Positions 11,150 through 21,515 are shown, counted from the stretch's first letter. The stretch: DNA of 64,000 nt from Reticulitermes speratus (GCA_021186555.1 JAJKFL010000003.1:51435130-51499129), one strand, 5' to 3'. Notes: generated by a model not told the origin, from the letters alone. Numbers and translations are program-made.

Positions 11150-11326
11150 CTCAGACACACCACACTCGGTAGGACTCCTCTGGACGAGCGATCAGCCCGT
11201 CGCAGAGACCTCTACCTGACAACACACAACACTCACAACAGACAGACATCCATGCCCCCGGTGGTATTCGAACCCACAATCCCAGTAAGCGAGCGGCCGC
11301 AGACCCACTGGATCGGCCAAATTAAT
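11150..11326 (-). mobile_element. SINE family B, 3'-truncated
   Basis: Minus-strand copy with the ACTCGGTAGGACTCCTCTGG, CCGTCGCAGAGACCTCTACC and head regions intact, the B-box reading GGTATTCGAACCCAC in plus view. The 3' module beyond TCACACTCAGACACACC is absent. Confidence 0.88.
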
Positions 11327-11964
11327 ATTTGCCTTTAAAGATATACGTTAAATTAACGGCCGTGGGCTGTCGGGTTATCGTAAATAATTATATCCTTTAA
11401 ACCTTTATTCTAGAAGCACAAATCGTCTACACGACGTCGTATTCATCGTATTTTGGGATTTTATAGTACAGAGCCAAAAAAAAAAAAGAGAAAGGTCCGC
11501 CATTTTCTTGTGCCTCAGAAATGCAAACATTCCTTCGATATCTGATCCAGGGGCTATAAAAAAACTTCTACCTCCACATTCTATTGGTGAAGGTCGATTT
11601 GACATTCAAAACTATTTGGGAAAGACCAACTCACATTTGCCGTAACTTTCTGGCGCATTCTCTCTTCTTTTGTCTACTTTCCAAGCCAAATATCTAAGGA
11701 CAGGTTTTACAAAAGAGAGATTGCTATTCCAGAGAATCTATCAAACACTTTGATATGGCTTGCAGTTATTCTCTGGCTTGTTTCGTCTTTACGGATCATG
11801 GAAGAATTTGACAGACACTGGGTGGTTTGTCGCAATAAATATCATGAACCCATCACTATAAATGGAGATTAATTTCGTTTGCTGTGAGGTAAAAGCTGAA
11901 ACTTTACACTTGAGGCTGTTTATATAAATTTCATATTCGGAGGATTGTAATTAAGCAACCTTAC
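11327..11964. other. Spacer, no gene seen
   Basis: No coding region recognised. The stretch 11925-11962 is duplicated at 12237-12280 (ATAAATTTCATATT and TAATTAAGCAACC), an old local duplication now separated by the SINE A insertion. Confidence 0.45.
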
Positions 11965-11975
11965 ACATTATCCTG

Positions 11976-12226
11976 CCAGCTGGATGGTCCGGGGATCGAA
12001 TCCCGGTGGGGCGAGATTTTCCGCAACCGTCCAGACCGGCCCTGGGGCCTACCCAGCCTCCTATACAATGGGTACCGGGTCATTCCTGGGGGTAAAGCGG
12101 CGGAGGCGTGGCCTTTACCACCCACCCCATCTAACGCCGAGGTTAAAGAAAGAGTAGAGCTATACCTCTACTCCCCATCTGGGCCTTCATGGCCTGTTCT
12201 AGGATGAAGTTTAAATTTACCTTTAG
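11976..12226 (+). mobile_element. SINE family A, 5'-shortened, with TSD
   Basis: Carries the B-box region GGGGATCGAATCCCGG, the body CGTCCAGACCGGCCCTGGGG, AATGGGTACCGGG, GGTAAAGCGGCGG and the 3' end GGCCTTCATGGCC. Direct repeats ACATTATCCTG of 11 bp lie at 11965-11975 and 12227-12237. The A-box half of the tRNA head is missing. Confidence 0.92.
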
Positions 12227-12237
12227 ACATTATCCTG

Positions 12238-12898
12238 TTTAAATAAATTTCATATTGAAAGGATTATAATTAAGCAACCAGCAATTTAAAATTTTAAAGG
12301 TCTTGGATGGATACGCACTGGACGTGTTTCCTCGTCTTATTTCATTCAAATACCTCTGTGCAGCCTTTCCAATTTTCTACCAACACATCCTTCTGCTTCT
12401 CTACCAAGCATTACTGTCTCATTTCACCTCCTCCCATCTACAGAACCCTCTAGTCAAGACGTATACATCAAACACGCACACACAACGGGTTTCTTCACCG
12501 TTTATCGCTGTCATACTTCAGTTCCCGGAAACGCGAGACCTCACCACGGCACACACAGACACATGCAATGTGTGAGCACAAAACGACTTGGTAGCTGCTT
12601 GCTGTCGGTATCACCAAGCCTGCCTTACAACAATAGCTACAATATAAATCTTCAAATATATTTTCTCTCCACTACCCCAACTGAAACACAAGGAAAGATG
12701 TGTCAAGTTGAATGTCTCTAACCTCCTCACGTAACCTAAACCTACTCTCTCCAGCCTAAACACCATAAAGTTAGATACTTGACATAACGCAGCATCATCT
12801 GTACCAGTGTTGTTGTTCATTATGTGTTATCATGTTTACAATTATTATTTTAATTTTCGCATTTTGAGAGATTTTTATGCTTCCCTTGCGGCGTGGTT
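12238..12898. other. Spacer, no gene seen
   Basis: A 90-codon plus-strand frame at 12303 and a 69-codon minus frame at 12611 have no recognisable motif; probably chance. Confidence 0.35.
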
Positions 12899-13050
12899 GA
12901 GTCCTTCGCCTATCAGAAATATTGCACAGCGTAGAGTGGTAGTTGATAGTTGGTTGCTTTCAAATATGGGACAGATAGGCCGTCCCGAAACGTCGATAAT
13001 CAACTACCAACAAACGCTGCATGACATCCCAAAAGAGCGAAGGCCTCTTT
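12899..13050. mobile_element. P1 palindromic element, copy 2, eroded
   Basis: Inverted arms are recognisable (CAGCGTAGAGTGGTAGTTGAT versus ATCAACTACCAACAAACGCTG), with stem II GGGAC/GTCCC and GAAACGTCG. The CTGAAGA-type box is lost, so no ribozyme is expected. Confidence 0.75.
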
Positions 13051-13164
13051 TTCTCAGGTTGTTTCCTTAATGTTATTTTATCATTAGTTCTTGCCTGTAA
13101 ATATTTTACCCTGCTGCTGCTAAAATGGAGAGACTTCAATTATTTATAACAGGTTATTAAATGC

Positions 13165-13443
13165 AGCCGCGATAGCTCTGTCGGTATAGCGACGGAGCTG
13201 CTGGCCGGACATTCAAGGCAACATGGTTATTAGATTCGTGGCAGGAGAAGCAGACTGTTCTCTGTTCAAGAGCGTCCACACGGAAACGTAGGCGCGAACG
13301 GCCTTCTGTTTGGTAGAGCCCGAGGGCTATTTCTTCACAGGTAAAGCGCCCGGAGCGGGAAGTTAACCATCACCCCATCTAGTGCGGAAGTTAAGAATGG
13401 GTGCAGCTGTAGGACCACTCGTCTACATGCCTTCATGGCGTAG
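13165..13443 (+). mobile_element. SINE family A variant
   Basis: Head GCCGCGATAGCTCTGTCGG gives a clear A-box. The middle is diverged (CGTCCACACGGAAACG) but the 3' half (GGTAAAGCGCCCGGAGCGGG, CACCCCATCTAGTGC, GCCTTCATGG) is typical. Confidence 0.8.
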
Positions 13444-13487
13444 ACTCGGTCATGTATATAAATAATTTAATTGGATTACTGATACTA

Positions 13488-13491
13488 CTAT

Positions 13492-13557
<66 letters not shown>
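13488..13557. repeat. (TAC)n microsatellite
   Basis: About 22 nearly pure ACT/TAC triplets, interrupted by the SINE C insertion that follows; more imperfect triplets continue at 13869-13881. Read on the minus strand it gives a poly-Val artefact. Confidence 0.95.
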
Positions 13558-13558
<1 letters not shown>

Positions 13559-13868
13559 GGGGCACGCGGTGGCGTAGTTGGTTGAGGCACTGCGCTACAA
13601 GCCGGAAGGTCGCGGATTCGATTCCCGATGGTGTCATTGGAATTTTTCATTGACATAATCCTTCCGGTCGCACTATGGCCCTGGGGTCGACTCAACCTCT
13701 AGCAGAAATGAGTACCAGGAGAATTTCCTGGAGGGTAAAGGCGGCCGGTGCGTAGGGCTGACAACCTTACCACCTTCATGTGCCGATTGTCTAGAAATCT
13801 GGGAGCCTCAAACTCCTGGAAACCTAAGGGCCTGTCCAGGCCTGTAATGGGATTGCTTTACCTTTTTA
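13558..13868 (+). mobile_element. SINE family C, full length, inserted in a microsatellite
   Basis: Head GGCGTAGTTGGTTGAGGCAC, B-box GCGGATTCGATTCCCG, body CTATGGCCCTGGGGTCGACT, GGTAAAGGCGGCCGG, GCCGATTGTCTAGAAATC and tail GGATTGCTTTACCTTTT. It splits the TAC microsatellite. Confidence 0.94.
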
Positions 13869-13881
13869 CTACCACTACTAG

Positions 13882-14476
13882 TGAATTTGAATGGATGTGG
13901 ATGAAAATGATTATAGTCTAATTTGCTTACAGAGACTGAGAAAACTAAGAACTAGTTCCTTTAGTTTTAGTACCGAAAGAAATTTGAAAACGGAGACATT
14001 CGTATATGAAGCTGGGATTCAAATAATAAAAGGCGAAGGTTGGATTACTGTTCTTAATACCTCAATTAAAGTTTTTAAATTTGTGTAATATAAAATTAAC
14101 ATTATTTCAGTAACAATATTTATTTATTTAAGAAAACTGAGGGAAAGAATAGATAATTCAAATAGAATCTAAAAAAAATATCGCTTTCCATTCTTGAGGA
14201 AAACAAAGTAATTTTTTCCTTATCCGCAATCTGACCTTCCCGCCATATATATATAGAGAATTAACAGACTATGCTTTCAACTGAATTTTACATATAAATA
14301 ATTCACTTATCAGACATTTCCTTCTGATTTTTCAGCCATGTCGTATCATACACACATGCACTCAGAAATGAAAACTCTGACATGCATTTCTAGGTATAAC
14401 ATATCTACATCACCTGTCCCTATGCTTACTACAGACAAACCTGTATTTTAACTGGGATGAAACAGGAAATTTGTGG
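13882..14476. other. AT-rich spacer, no gene seen
   Basis: A 65-codon plus-strand frame at 13891 has no recognisable motif. Confidence 0.3.
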
Positions 14477-14489
14477 CACAACGACACAG

Positions 14490-14614
14490 TATTTTTTTTT
14501 TCCTATGGCTCGACAGCCCCTAGGGGGCCTAGGCCTCCTCATTTTTCGAGGCTTCGCGATCATACACTCAGACACACCACACTCGGTAGGACTCCTCTGG
14601 ACGAGTGATCAGCC
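14490..14614 (-). mobile_element. SINE family B, 5'-truncated, with TSD
   Basis: Retains the 3' module (plus view: poly-T, GGCTCGACAGCCCC, GGGCCTAGGCCTCCTC) through ACTCCTCTGGACGAGTGATC. TSDs CACAACGACACAG / CACAATGACACAG lie at 14477-14489 and 14615-14627. It lacks the tRNA head, as expected from incomplete reverse transcription. Confidence 0.92.
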
Positions 14615-14689
14615 CACAATGACACAGCATTCCTTCTTAAAATATAAAATATCCTTACAATTTGTTCTTGTGATGTAAATCACAGAGTC

Positions 14690-14755
14690 AACGCGCTTAT
14701 ATATATACACTATACACCAATATATATGCACTATACACCAATATATATGCAGCCA
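14690..14755. repeat. AT-rich short tandem repeat
   Basis: About 2.5 copies of a 25-27 bp unit containing ACTATACACCAATATATATG. Confidence 0.8.
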
Positions 14756-15369
14756 TGTGTGTGTGAATGGCTATAAGGAAGGGGCTAATAGCAGTTAATA
14801 ATCTGTTCTGTGGTTTCCAAATTCCCCCCTTTTGAAGAAGAGGGCAAAGTGGGGGGTGAGAGAGAAAAAGTTGCTGTCAACGATTTGTCGTCATCATCAT
14901 CTTCTTCTTCTTTCTTCCTTGCCGCATGCTGCTGGCTTGTGGAAATCGGAAATGCACCATTATGGATTCCATATAGTCATGCTCCCTTCTCAATTCAATA
15001 TAGCTTCCCAGCGATTCCATCAACGTATATCTATATATATGAATTATACATAAAGTGGAATTCGAACGCGTTTCTTCCTGCCTGGCCTTTCTTCTATGTT
15101 ATAGTACGTCCAAACATTTCGAAATTGAATGAGGAATAAATCAATTTTGTGAAGCAAGGCATACTCACATACACAGAATCCCACTTTACTAAAACAAGCA
15201 CCTTCAAATATTAGGACATTCCCTGTCCTATTTCTTTACCAGATATTCGCACTATTTTTTTTAAGGTTTAACATTTTTCCAGGAAGCCTATTTACGTCTT
15301 GCACAGTTTTCAAGGTTTCCAAAATGGCTACTAATTTACTGCATTTTTAAATTGAAAGTAAAAAAGAAA
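14756..15369. other. Spacer, no gene seen
   Basis: Contains a TCATCATCATCTTCTTCTTC tract near 14892. Overlapping plus-strand frames here are not protein-like. Confidence 0.3.
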
Positions 15370-15371
15370 TA

Positions 15372-15857
15372 CAGTGTAACCTCGAACCTCGAACGGTTTG
15401 ATGTTCGATCAACTTGAAACTCGAACAACAATTTCGAGGAAAATCCGGGTTTGAAACTCGAACAAAAACTCGAAAGTCGAACAAAGAATCACGTGGTCGT
15501 CACGTGGTCGCCTTCTCTCTCTGCTTGGTCCAGATGAAAGAAGGGTAATTCACCTTCCAGTGAACAGTAATATCCCTCCTACTATTATTATTGATTGATT
15601 ATTATACAATATTTTTTATGTATGTACTATTATAAATAAAAATTTTCAATTATCGAAATTAAATATACTTGTTTTATCATTATGATCTTTTGAAATAAGC
15701 ACTTAAAATGTTTTATATTGGGTAAATTTTGGGGGTCTGGAACGGATTAATTCAATTTACATTATTTCTTATGGGGAAATTTAACTCGAAAGTCGAACAA
15801 CTTGAAAGTCGAACCGTCTCCTGGAACGGATTGTGTTCGAAGTTCGAGGTTCCACTT
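15372..15857. mobile_element. Tigger/pogo-type non-autonomous DNA transposon
   Basis: About 486 bp with terminal inverted repeats CAGTGTAACCTCGAAC and GTTCGAGGTTCCACT, flanked by TA dinucleotides (15370-15371 and 15858-15859), the target site of this group. The right half contains GGAACGGATTAATTCAATTT and ATTTCTTATGGGGAAA, sequence I associate with Tigger-like ends. No transposase remains. Confidence 0.82.
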
Positions 15858-16129
15858 TAATTTTTTAAACCTACTGCTATTTGATCCACTTTAACTCCTA
15901 CGGAAGATAAGATTAGAAGCGTCGTGACAGTTTACATTTATGCGACGTCTTTAATAACTTTTGTTCTTCAGAATGTACGATGGACATAGTGACATTAGAT
16001 TTTATCCAACTTCCTTATGCTTAATCAAATATTACATTTTATGCAGAAATATAGAGATAATGGGAACGAAAGTGACATTATCAACGGTGAAGGGGCATTA
16101 AGACTTCTTAGGCTATATTTCACCAAATG

Positions 16130-16523
16130 TACAGGGTTATTCAAAACGATTGTCGGGGTTTTAACAACTTGTCATACACAATACACTTCAGATAGCAGTA
16201 TATGTATTTTTTTTATTTAATAGAACAACACTCCAAGTTTTTGTGACATACCTTACAGGTGCTCTATATGTGCACCTTTTGTGATTCTACAAACATCAAC
16301 ACGATAATCGAGTTCGTTCCAAACTTTTTCTAGCATGTCAGCGGTGATGGTTTCAATGGCGGTTCTGATTCATACTTTCAGTTCCGGGATACTTGCGGGA
16401 AGAGGAGAAACATAAACCTGATCCTTGACGTAACCCCATACAAAGAAATCACATGGAGTTGCATCTGGAGAACGGGGTGGCCAAGTTGTTAAAACCCCGA
16501 CAATCATTTTGAATAACCCTGTA
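16130..16523 (-). mobile_element. Internally deleted mariner-type element
   Basis: About 42-bp terminal inverted repeats starting CAGGGTTATTCAAAACGATT on the left and ending AATCATTTTGAATAACCCTG on the right, flanked by TA. The interior keeps only the transposase C-terminus (minus strand, 16253-16480). Probably a dead deletion derivative. Confidence 0.85.
16253..16480 (-). pseudogene. Mariner-type transposase C-terminal fragment
   Basis: Minus strand encodes about 75 residues beginning PPRSPDATPCDFFVWGYVKD, the region around the last catalytic acidic residue of the DDE/D family (the D of RSPD), then LEKVWNELDYRVDVCR and TKGAHIEHL before the stop at 16253-16255. One in-frame TGA interrupts it, consistent with CGA to TGA decay. 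The N-terminal DNA-binding part and first catalytic residues are absent. Confidence 0.85.
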
Positions 16524-16796
16524 TTATGAAAGATACAGCTTCTGGTATTCTAATGTCTTCTGTGACGTTAGTTAATATCATGGCGCCCGCGCGAAATTTA
16601 TTTTAGCTTCTCTTTTTAAGGAAATAACTAATGAACCCTTATAGATTGAGAGTTATAAAAACAGAGAGAGAGAGAGAGGCTGTTTTGTTTAAGGACAGCA
16701 GCAATTACTAAGATAATATAACGTAGGTGTGGATGAAGAAATGTCTATGTAGGATTGGTGGAATGATACATACACGGGATAATAGAAGTACTCGAA

Positions 16797-16912
16797 GAAA
16801 CTCCTGTCCAAGTGCCACTTCGTCGACCATAAATACCACTTGAAATGTAGTGTGCTGCAACCCATGACTCCTCGGTGATTGGCCGATTATTAACCGCGTG
16901 AGCCAATGAGGA
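16797..16912 (-). mobile_element. SINE family E, 5' fragment, diverged
   Basis: AGTACTCGAAGAAACTCCTG, TGCCACTTCGTCGACCA and GATTATTAACCGCGTGAGCC follow the family E order in plus view. Confidence 0.7.
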
Positions 16913-16981
16913 GAAGCTACGTAAAATTTGGTTTGTATGTCACAAACATTTTTAACGAACCTCTACATTTTTAAAATACAG

Positions 16982-17539
16982 TGTGTCCACAAAGTCCCTT
17001 CGGGGCTTTGAAAAAATTGTGGCGCGCAAACAAATTGAGCTAGCCATATGCGGTTTGCAGCAGATTACAGTGAAACTCTGGAAGTTTGTTTTGCCGCCAA
17101 CAAGATGGTGCTCCACCTCACTGGGGTATGCAGGTACGCGCGTACCTAGACAGGACATTTCCAGGAAGATGGATCGGCAGAGACGGTCCAATGCCTTGGC
17201 CTCCACGTTCACCAGACATAACACCACTGGATTTTTTCCTGTGGGGTTATGTCAAGAGCAATGTGTTCCGAACACCAGTTAACGGACTTGATGACCTGAA
17301 GACCCGTATCAGGAATGCGATCTCGGCTATTCCAGCGGACATGCTCCACAGAACATGGCAAGAGCTCGAATATCGTCTGGACGTTCTCCGTGCTACCAAG
17401 GGAACCCACATCGAGGTCTACTGAGGTCATTAAAAAACTTCCAGAGTTTCACTGTAATCTGCCGCAAACCGCATGTGGCTAGCTCAATTTGTTTGCGCGC
17501 CACAATTTTTCAAAACCCCGAAGGGACTTTGTGGACACA
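16982..17539 (+). mobile_element. Internally deleted mariner-type element with long TIRs
   Basis: 558 bp bounded by about 106-bp inverted repeats (16982-17087 and 17434-17539) beginning TGTGTCCACAAAGTCCCTTC. The interior is almost entirely the C-terminal transposase fragment on plus. The long matching TIRs plus deleted 5' coding region indicate a non-autonomous copy that may have been mobilised in trans. Confidence 0.92.
17088..17424 (+). pseudogene. Mariner-type transposase C-terminal fragment
   Basis: An open frame of about 112 codons with QQDGAPPHWG (second catalytic Asp), PPRSPDITPLDFFLWGYVKS (last catalytic Asp), RTPVNGLDDLKTRIRNAI and a C-terminal RTWQELEYRLDVLRATKG. The frame is intact to its natural stop at 17422-17424 but everything upstream of QQDG, including the helix-turn-helix region and first catalytic Asp, is deleted. 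The ATG at 17086 lies at the TIR boundary and is not a native start. Not functional alone. Confidence 0.93.
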
Positions 17540-17828
17540 GAGGGAATGGGGATTGTTTCTGCTCACTTTAATGCAGTAAACACTTTTGCTGACTTATTTA
17601 CAACGCCGTCAGCATCTGACACTGCAGAGTCAAATGGCAGGATGGATGGTGAAAGACTAGCTGAAAGTATCTGCAAGAAGCGATTGTGTCCCAATGAAGG
17701 TCTGACTTGGGATTGGCGCCAGGGACAGCGCAACACACAGTAAACCCTCAGACATTATGGGAGTCGCTCGGGACTGGAATCGAAAAGTACTATTGCCAAA
17801 TACCAGCTTTGCCGCTACACTATCTGAT
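17540..17828. other. Spacer, nothing recognised
   Basis: No repeat family or coding motif recognised in this interval between the mariner-type element and SINE D. Confidence 0.3.
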
Positions 17829-17842
17829 CCCTGTATACAATA

Positions 17843-18243
17843 ATAATAATTCTTGGCTCAACAGCCCTGAATGGGCCTGGGCCTCCTCTTGCCTCCTCTT
17901 GTCGAGGTTACTAAGTCATGCGCATTCATGGCAGCTGGTGACCGGCCAGCTAGCCGCGCTTAGTGTTCTATCGATCCTGATGTGCACGCCAGAGCCATCT
18001 GGCAGGCAGTCAGGAGACTTGGATGAGAAATGGAGGCAATTTGGCTTACGCAACATTTCTATTCATGCCCGTAAGGTTCTTTTACATGCCGTAAATCTAC
18101 GGCGTGGGACCGACGGCTTTACTTCCCCTCCGAAGGAAGTGGTGCTCCGGATTTTTATCATCCTTATAAATCCATCGACCTCGTCGGGATCGAACCTTGG
18201 GTCCAGTGGCGAGCACGCTAACCACTAGTCCACCGAGGTCGAC
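17843..18243 (-). mobile_element. SINE family D, full length, 14-bp TSD
   Basis: Minus-strand copy with head TGGACTAGTGGTTAGCGTG and 3' end near 17843. Perfect TSDs CCCTGTATACAATA at 17829-17842 and 18244-18257. It carries an internal duplication near 17880-17900 (GCCTCCTCTT twice) and is about 70 bp longer than the copy at 2826. Confidence 0.94.
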
Positions 18244-18334
18244 CCCTGTATACAATACATAATGGTATTTTAGATATACACCAACAAAATGCACAAATTA
18301 ATAAAGGTGCAAATTAGCTCCTTATCATGATTTT

Positions 18335-18378
18335 AACCCTACACGCATTTCAGCTCTTTATGAGCCATCATCAGGGTT
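18335..18378 (-). ncRNA. Minimal hammerhead-like ribozyme, weak stem I
   Basis: Minus strand: CTGATGA box, T, stem II GGCTC/GAGCT, GAAATGCGTGTA, then GGGTT. Stem I is only 2 bp because one C is missing upstream of the box. Mirror of the intact-looking block at 18800-18844. Confidence 0.45.
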
Positions 18379-18799
18379 TTTCTTATAAAAAGTGCTTTTC
18401 AAATGCTGGATCTGTTGATGACACTTGTAAAATTATGCACTATTTTAGAGCATACCACATCATCAGGAAGACTACACTACGACGTAACAAACGAAATGAC
18501 AAGAACTCACACAGCACGCATTGCCTATCGCCGTTCTGCATCAAATTCCATCACAACCAACACAGTGCAATATATGATCTTCTGTAACTTCTATAAATGC
18601 GAACATATCTCTATATAGTAGACGCAGTGAACAGTGTTTTTTTAACAAGTTATCATTTTTTAACAAATCATCATTTTAACTATAATTTATGACTCATGTT
18701 TTTTATTTATGAACGAGTGTTTTTATGCTCTAAAATAGTGCATAATTTTACAAGTGTCATCAACAGATCCAGCATTTGGAAAGCACTTTTTATAAGGAA

Positions 18800-18844
18800 A
18801 ACCCCTGATGATGGCTCATAAAGAGCTGAAACGCGTGTAGGGTT
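18800..18844 (+). ncRNA. Minimal type I hammerhead-like ribozyme
   Basis: AACCC (18800-18804), CTGATGA, one T, stem II GGCTC/GAGCT with a G-U pair, GAAA, near-self-complementary stem III ACGCGTGT, A at the cleavage position, then GGGTT (18840-18844), fully complementary to the upstream AACCC. All core residues of the CUGANGA and GAAA boxes are present. Activity is not demonstrated. Confidence 0.65.
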
Positions 18845-19468
18845 AAAATCATGATAAGGAGCTAATTTGCACCTTTATTAATTTGTGCATTTTTTTGGTT
18901 TATATCTAAAATAATAAAAACGCACGGTGAGTTAAGACCAAAGACATAATGGTAGTTAACTTCTCCAAGACTGTGTAGTTTTCCACATTATGTAGAGCAA
19001 CTTACAGGCATGTCTGTTGATTTGGGTAACTTACTAATTGTAGGTCGAAAAAATTAACGTATTTGCTATCCAGTATTCCCCTATTTCCGAAAGAGAAATG
19101 TTTTTTTGGTATCTTCCTAGTTTTAGCCCCTTTGTCCTGGTAACAGCGACATGCAGACGGACAAGTTTATGGAGAAATGGTGGAATGGTATTGAGAGGGG
19201 AGAAGTGCTCGCAGAAAATAAACCTAAATTGTGTTTAAATATTCTGATCGTACCGCTCAGTAAACGCATTCTGTCTCTGTTATGAAAACCAATTAGTCAA
19301 TAATTTTCAATTTTTTAACCAATGAATGCACTTTTTATTTTCGTAATTTGAAGAAACTTTTTATAAACTTTATGTAATTGTCACCGTACAGTTTTATTGT
19401 ATAAAGTCTTATTCCGACAAATGTTCAATTTATTATCTCCTGTTTAATACATGCTTATGTCAATAAAT

Positions 19469-19509
19469 AGTCAACATGTTTCGAACTGTATCAGTTCATC
19501 ATCAGGACT
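19469..19509 (-). ncRNA. Minimal type I hammerhead-like ribozyme
   Basis: Minus strand: AGTC, CTGATGA, T, stem II GAACTG/CAGTTC (6 bp), GAAA, perfect self-complementary stem III ACATGT, T at the cleavage position, GACT. Stem I AGTC/GACT differs from the C/G-rich stem I of other families yet remains fully paired. Confidence 0.65.
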
Positions 19510-19660
19510 CTTTATCGTTACACCAGCTATATGGTACTCATCAAAATAGATAAAATGGATAGTTGAAGACTATTTGTTGAAAAAGTTTAAAAATAGTTGA
19601 AGACATTTTATCTATTTTATCTATTTTAATGAGTACCATACAGCTGGTGTAATGAGAAAG

Positions 19661-19701
19661 AGTCCTGAAAATGAACTGATACAGTTCGAAACATGTTGAC
19701 T
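19661..19701 (+). ncRNA. Hammerhead-like relic
   Basis: Mirror copy in the right arm of Pal-3. Stem I AGTC/GACT, stem II and stem III are intact but the box reads CTGAAAA, replacing the essential G8 with A, so inactivity is predicted. Confidence 0.5.
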
Positions 19702-19799
19702 ATTTATTGACATAAGTATATATTAAATAGAAGATAATAAATTGTACATTTGTCGGAATAAGCCTATATAAACTTTTTATACCGGTGATTGTCAATGTA

Positions 19800-20010
19800 A
19801 AAAATAGCCTCAAACAGTGTAACGGTTCTGTGATAATACCAAATGGACCGGTGAACAGTGAAGTGAACTTATCAATGTACCCCTGATGATGGCCGAGTCA
19901 CGGCCGAAACATATGTAGGGTGAATTGAACAAAATACGTAAATTAAAAATGTATTCGTTGGTTAAAAATTGAAAATTAATATCAAGATGCACGGTGAACA
20001 CAACGTGACA
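19800..20010 (+). mobile_element. Single-arm hammerhead element with tail
   Basis: Contains the best hammerhead-like block (19879-19921), then ATTCGTTGGTTAAAAATTG and the tail GATGCACGGTGAACACAA at about 19987-20004. No left arm was found, so this is either a half element or an ancestral non-palindromic form. Confidence 0.7.
19879..19921 (+). ncRNA. Minimal type I hammerhead-like ribozyme, best copy
   Basis: ACCC (19879-19882), CTGATGA (19883-19889), T, stem II GGCC-loop-GGCC (19891-19905), GAAA, perfect palindromic stem III ACATATGT, A17 at 19917, GGGT (19918-19921). All conserved core bases are present and stem I is four Watson-Crick pairs. Confidence 0.7.
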
Positions 20011-21219
20011 TTGAATTAGTAAACTTTGCATACGTAAATAATAGTTGTTTTGTCTAAGGTCCATACAAAACACATAAGCACACTCTGCTGGCAAAACGTA
20101 TAACTTTTCAACGTAAAACTTGGTGTCACTTTCATAACATAAACACTGGACTTTAATAAAGTTAATCAAAGATTAATATTTTTCGCAGTAATTAAACACT
20201 TCTTGACATCCACGCTAGTGTACAGTTTTTACTGAAACCGACCTCGTGTTTCTGTCTCCATATTGAGGTATTGTATAAAAAAAGAGTCATAAAATGAGTC
20301 AGAAATGTGACGTTGTTTGGAAGATACACAGACTTACTAATATCTGCTTGCCACCACTATCCCCTCCTCAAAACCATTTGTGCCTTCATCACTGAACCAT
20401 TAAGTATAGTATTTTGCAGAGGGATTGTTCAAGACAATCAATCATGTTCATATTGGTCCTCAGCCCTAAGTGCGGCAATATCATGAAGACTGAGACGCAA
20501 GGGAAGATGAACAGCCTGTCTAGAGAATCACAGACAGTGATGATAGACTAAAGCTGTGAAGGATACAGACATTTGATGTGTAACGTTCGAACAAAAGCAC
20601 TACAAACAGAGAAGAAGTGCGTAATCGATAATATAGCCTGATGACGGAGGCAGAAGAATTATATGAAACATCGGTAAGTTACACGGTGTTACGACTCAGA
20701 AGAAAAATCAACTTCAAATTGTTTTCGTTTCTCTGCTGCTAGATAAAAAATGAGAAGAATTTTTCTTAACTTTAAAACTGGTAATGTGTTACATTCATAT
20801 AATCTGTAGGGGAATTTTGTCAGTTAAAGAATAATGTCTTGTTGTGTTTGTTAAATTAATACCGGTATTCCATATGCGTCATAAAGAATCTTAAAGATAA
20901 ACATATAAAAATCTCATTATTTTAATCCAATATTTTAAATCTACTTTAAGTTTCAAAGGAAACATAATTTTTGAAAGAGATAGGAAGTTAATATCCAAAG
21001 AACACAACATATGAAGTCAAGCTACCAAGAAAAAAGTTTTAAATACAATTAAAATTTTACATACTTTTTAAGCGAAATCTCATAGTAAACAATAACTTTT
21101 ATATTTTTACTTCATTTTTGTTTTATACAGAGCCTAATAATCGCCTTTTTGGGCCGAAACATGTAGTTCTTTGGCAAAAACATATTCTTGTAACATAAAT
21201 ATACTTATATAATAGCTTT
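20010..21219. other. AT-rich spacer with repeat relics
   Basis: 20050-20110 weakly resembles the flank of the 114-bp arrays (ACAAAACACATAAGCACACTC). 20637-20680 (CTGATGACGG ... GAAACATCGG) and 21130-21175 (GGGCCGAAACATGTAG) are eroded hammerhead-type blocks without good stems. No gene. Confidence 0.4.
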
Positions 21220-21262
21220 TATTTTAACCAACATATGCACTACACCTTTGTCGTCATATACA

Positions 21263-21305
21263 CCCCTACATATGTTTCGACTACTTATTAGTCATCATCA
21301 GAGGG
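21263..21305 (-). ncRNA. Minimal type I hammerhead-like ribozyme
   Basis: Minus strand: CCCT, CTGATGA, T, stem II GACTA/TAGTC, GAAA, stem III ACATATGT, A, GGGG. Stem I has three G-C pairs plus a U-G pair. Confidence 0.6.
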
Positions 21306-21468
21306 ATCAAAGTATATAAACACAGACTACACATCCACTATAATAGTTGGTTCACATGTGAACCATAACTATCGTAGAATCAAAGAGAAGTTACACAGAA
21401 CTAATGCATCCATTTGGTTCAAATTAACCAACTATTATAGTGGATGTGTATTCTGTTTTTATATACTT

Positions 21469-21515
21469 TGATCCCCCTGATAAAGACTAGTAAGTAGTCG
21501 AAACATATGTACGGG
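21469..21515 (+). ncRNA. Hammerhead-like relic
   Basis: Mirror block; the box is CTGATAA (G8 to A) and stem I is broken by a C after the cleavage position. Confidence 0.45.

Larger units (their letters stand above)
18262..18935. mobile_element. Palindromic element Pal-2 with hammerhead-like cores
   Basis: Inverted arms about 18285-18445 and 18720-18905 around an unrelated spacer of about 275 bp. A one-sided tail with CGCACGGTGAG (about 18921) lies beyond the right arm. ACCAACAAAATGCAC starts the left arm. Each arm has a hammerhead-like block near its inner third. Open frames in the spacer show no motif. Confidence 0.88.
19367..19775. mobile_element. Palindromic element Pal-3
   Basis: Arms about 19369-19545 and 19600-19775; outer ends pair TTATTCCGACAAATG with CATTTGTCGGAATAA. 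A CACCGTACAG stretch at about 19382 corresponds to the tail motif in minus orientation. Two hammerhead-like blocks face outward. Confidence 0.85.

Noticed and set aside
13450..13695. 81-codon minus frame with poly-Val
   Set aside because: Crosses the TAC microsatellite and SINE C.
20637..20680. Additional hammerhead at CTGATGACGG...GAAACATCGG
   Set aside because: Both boxes are present but no stem II pairs between them and stem I is absent; kept only as a relic.
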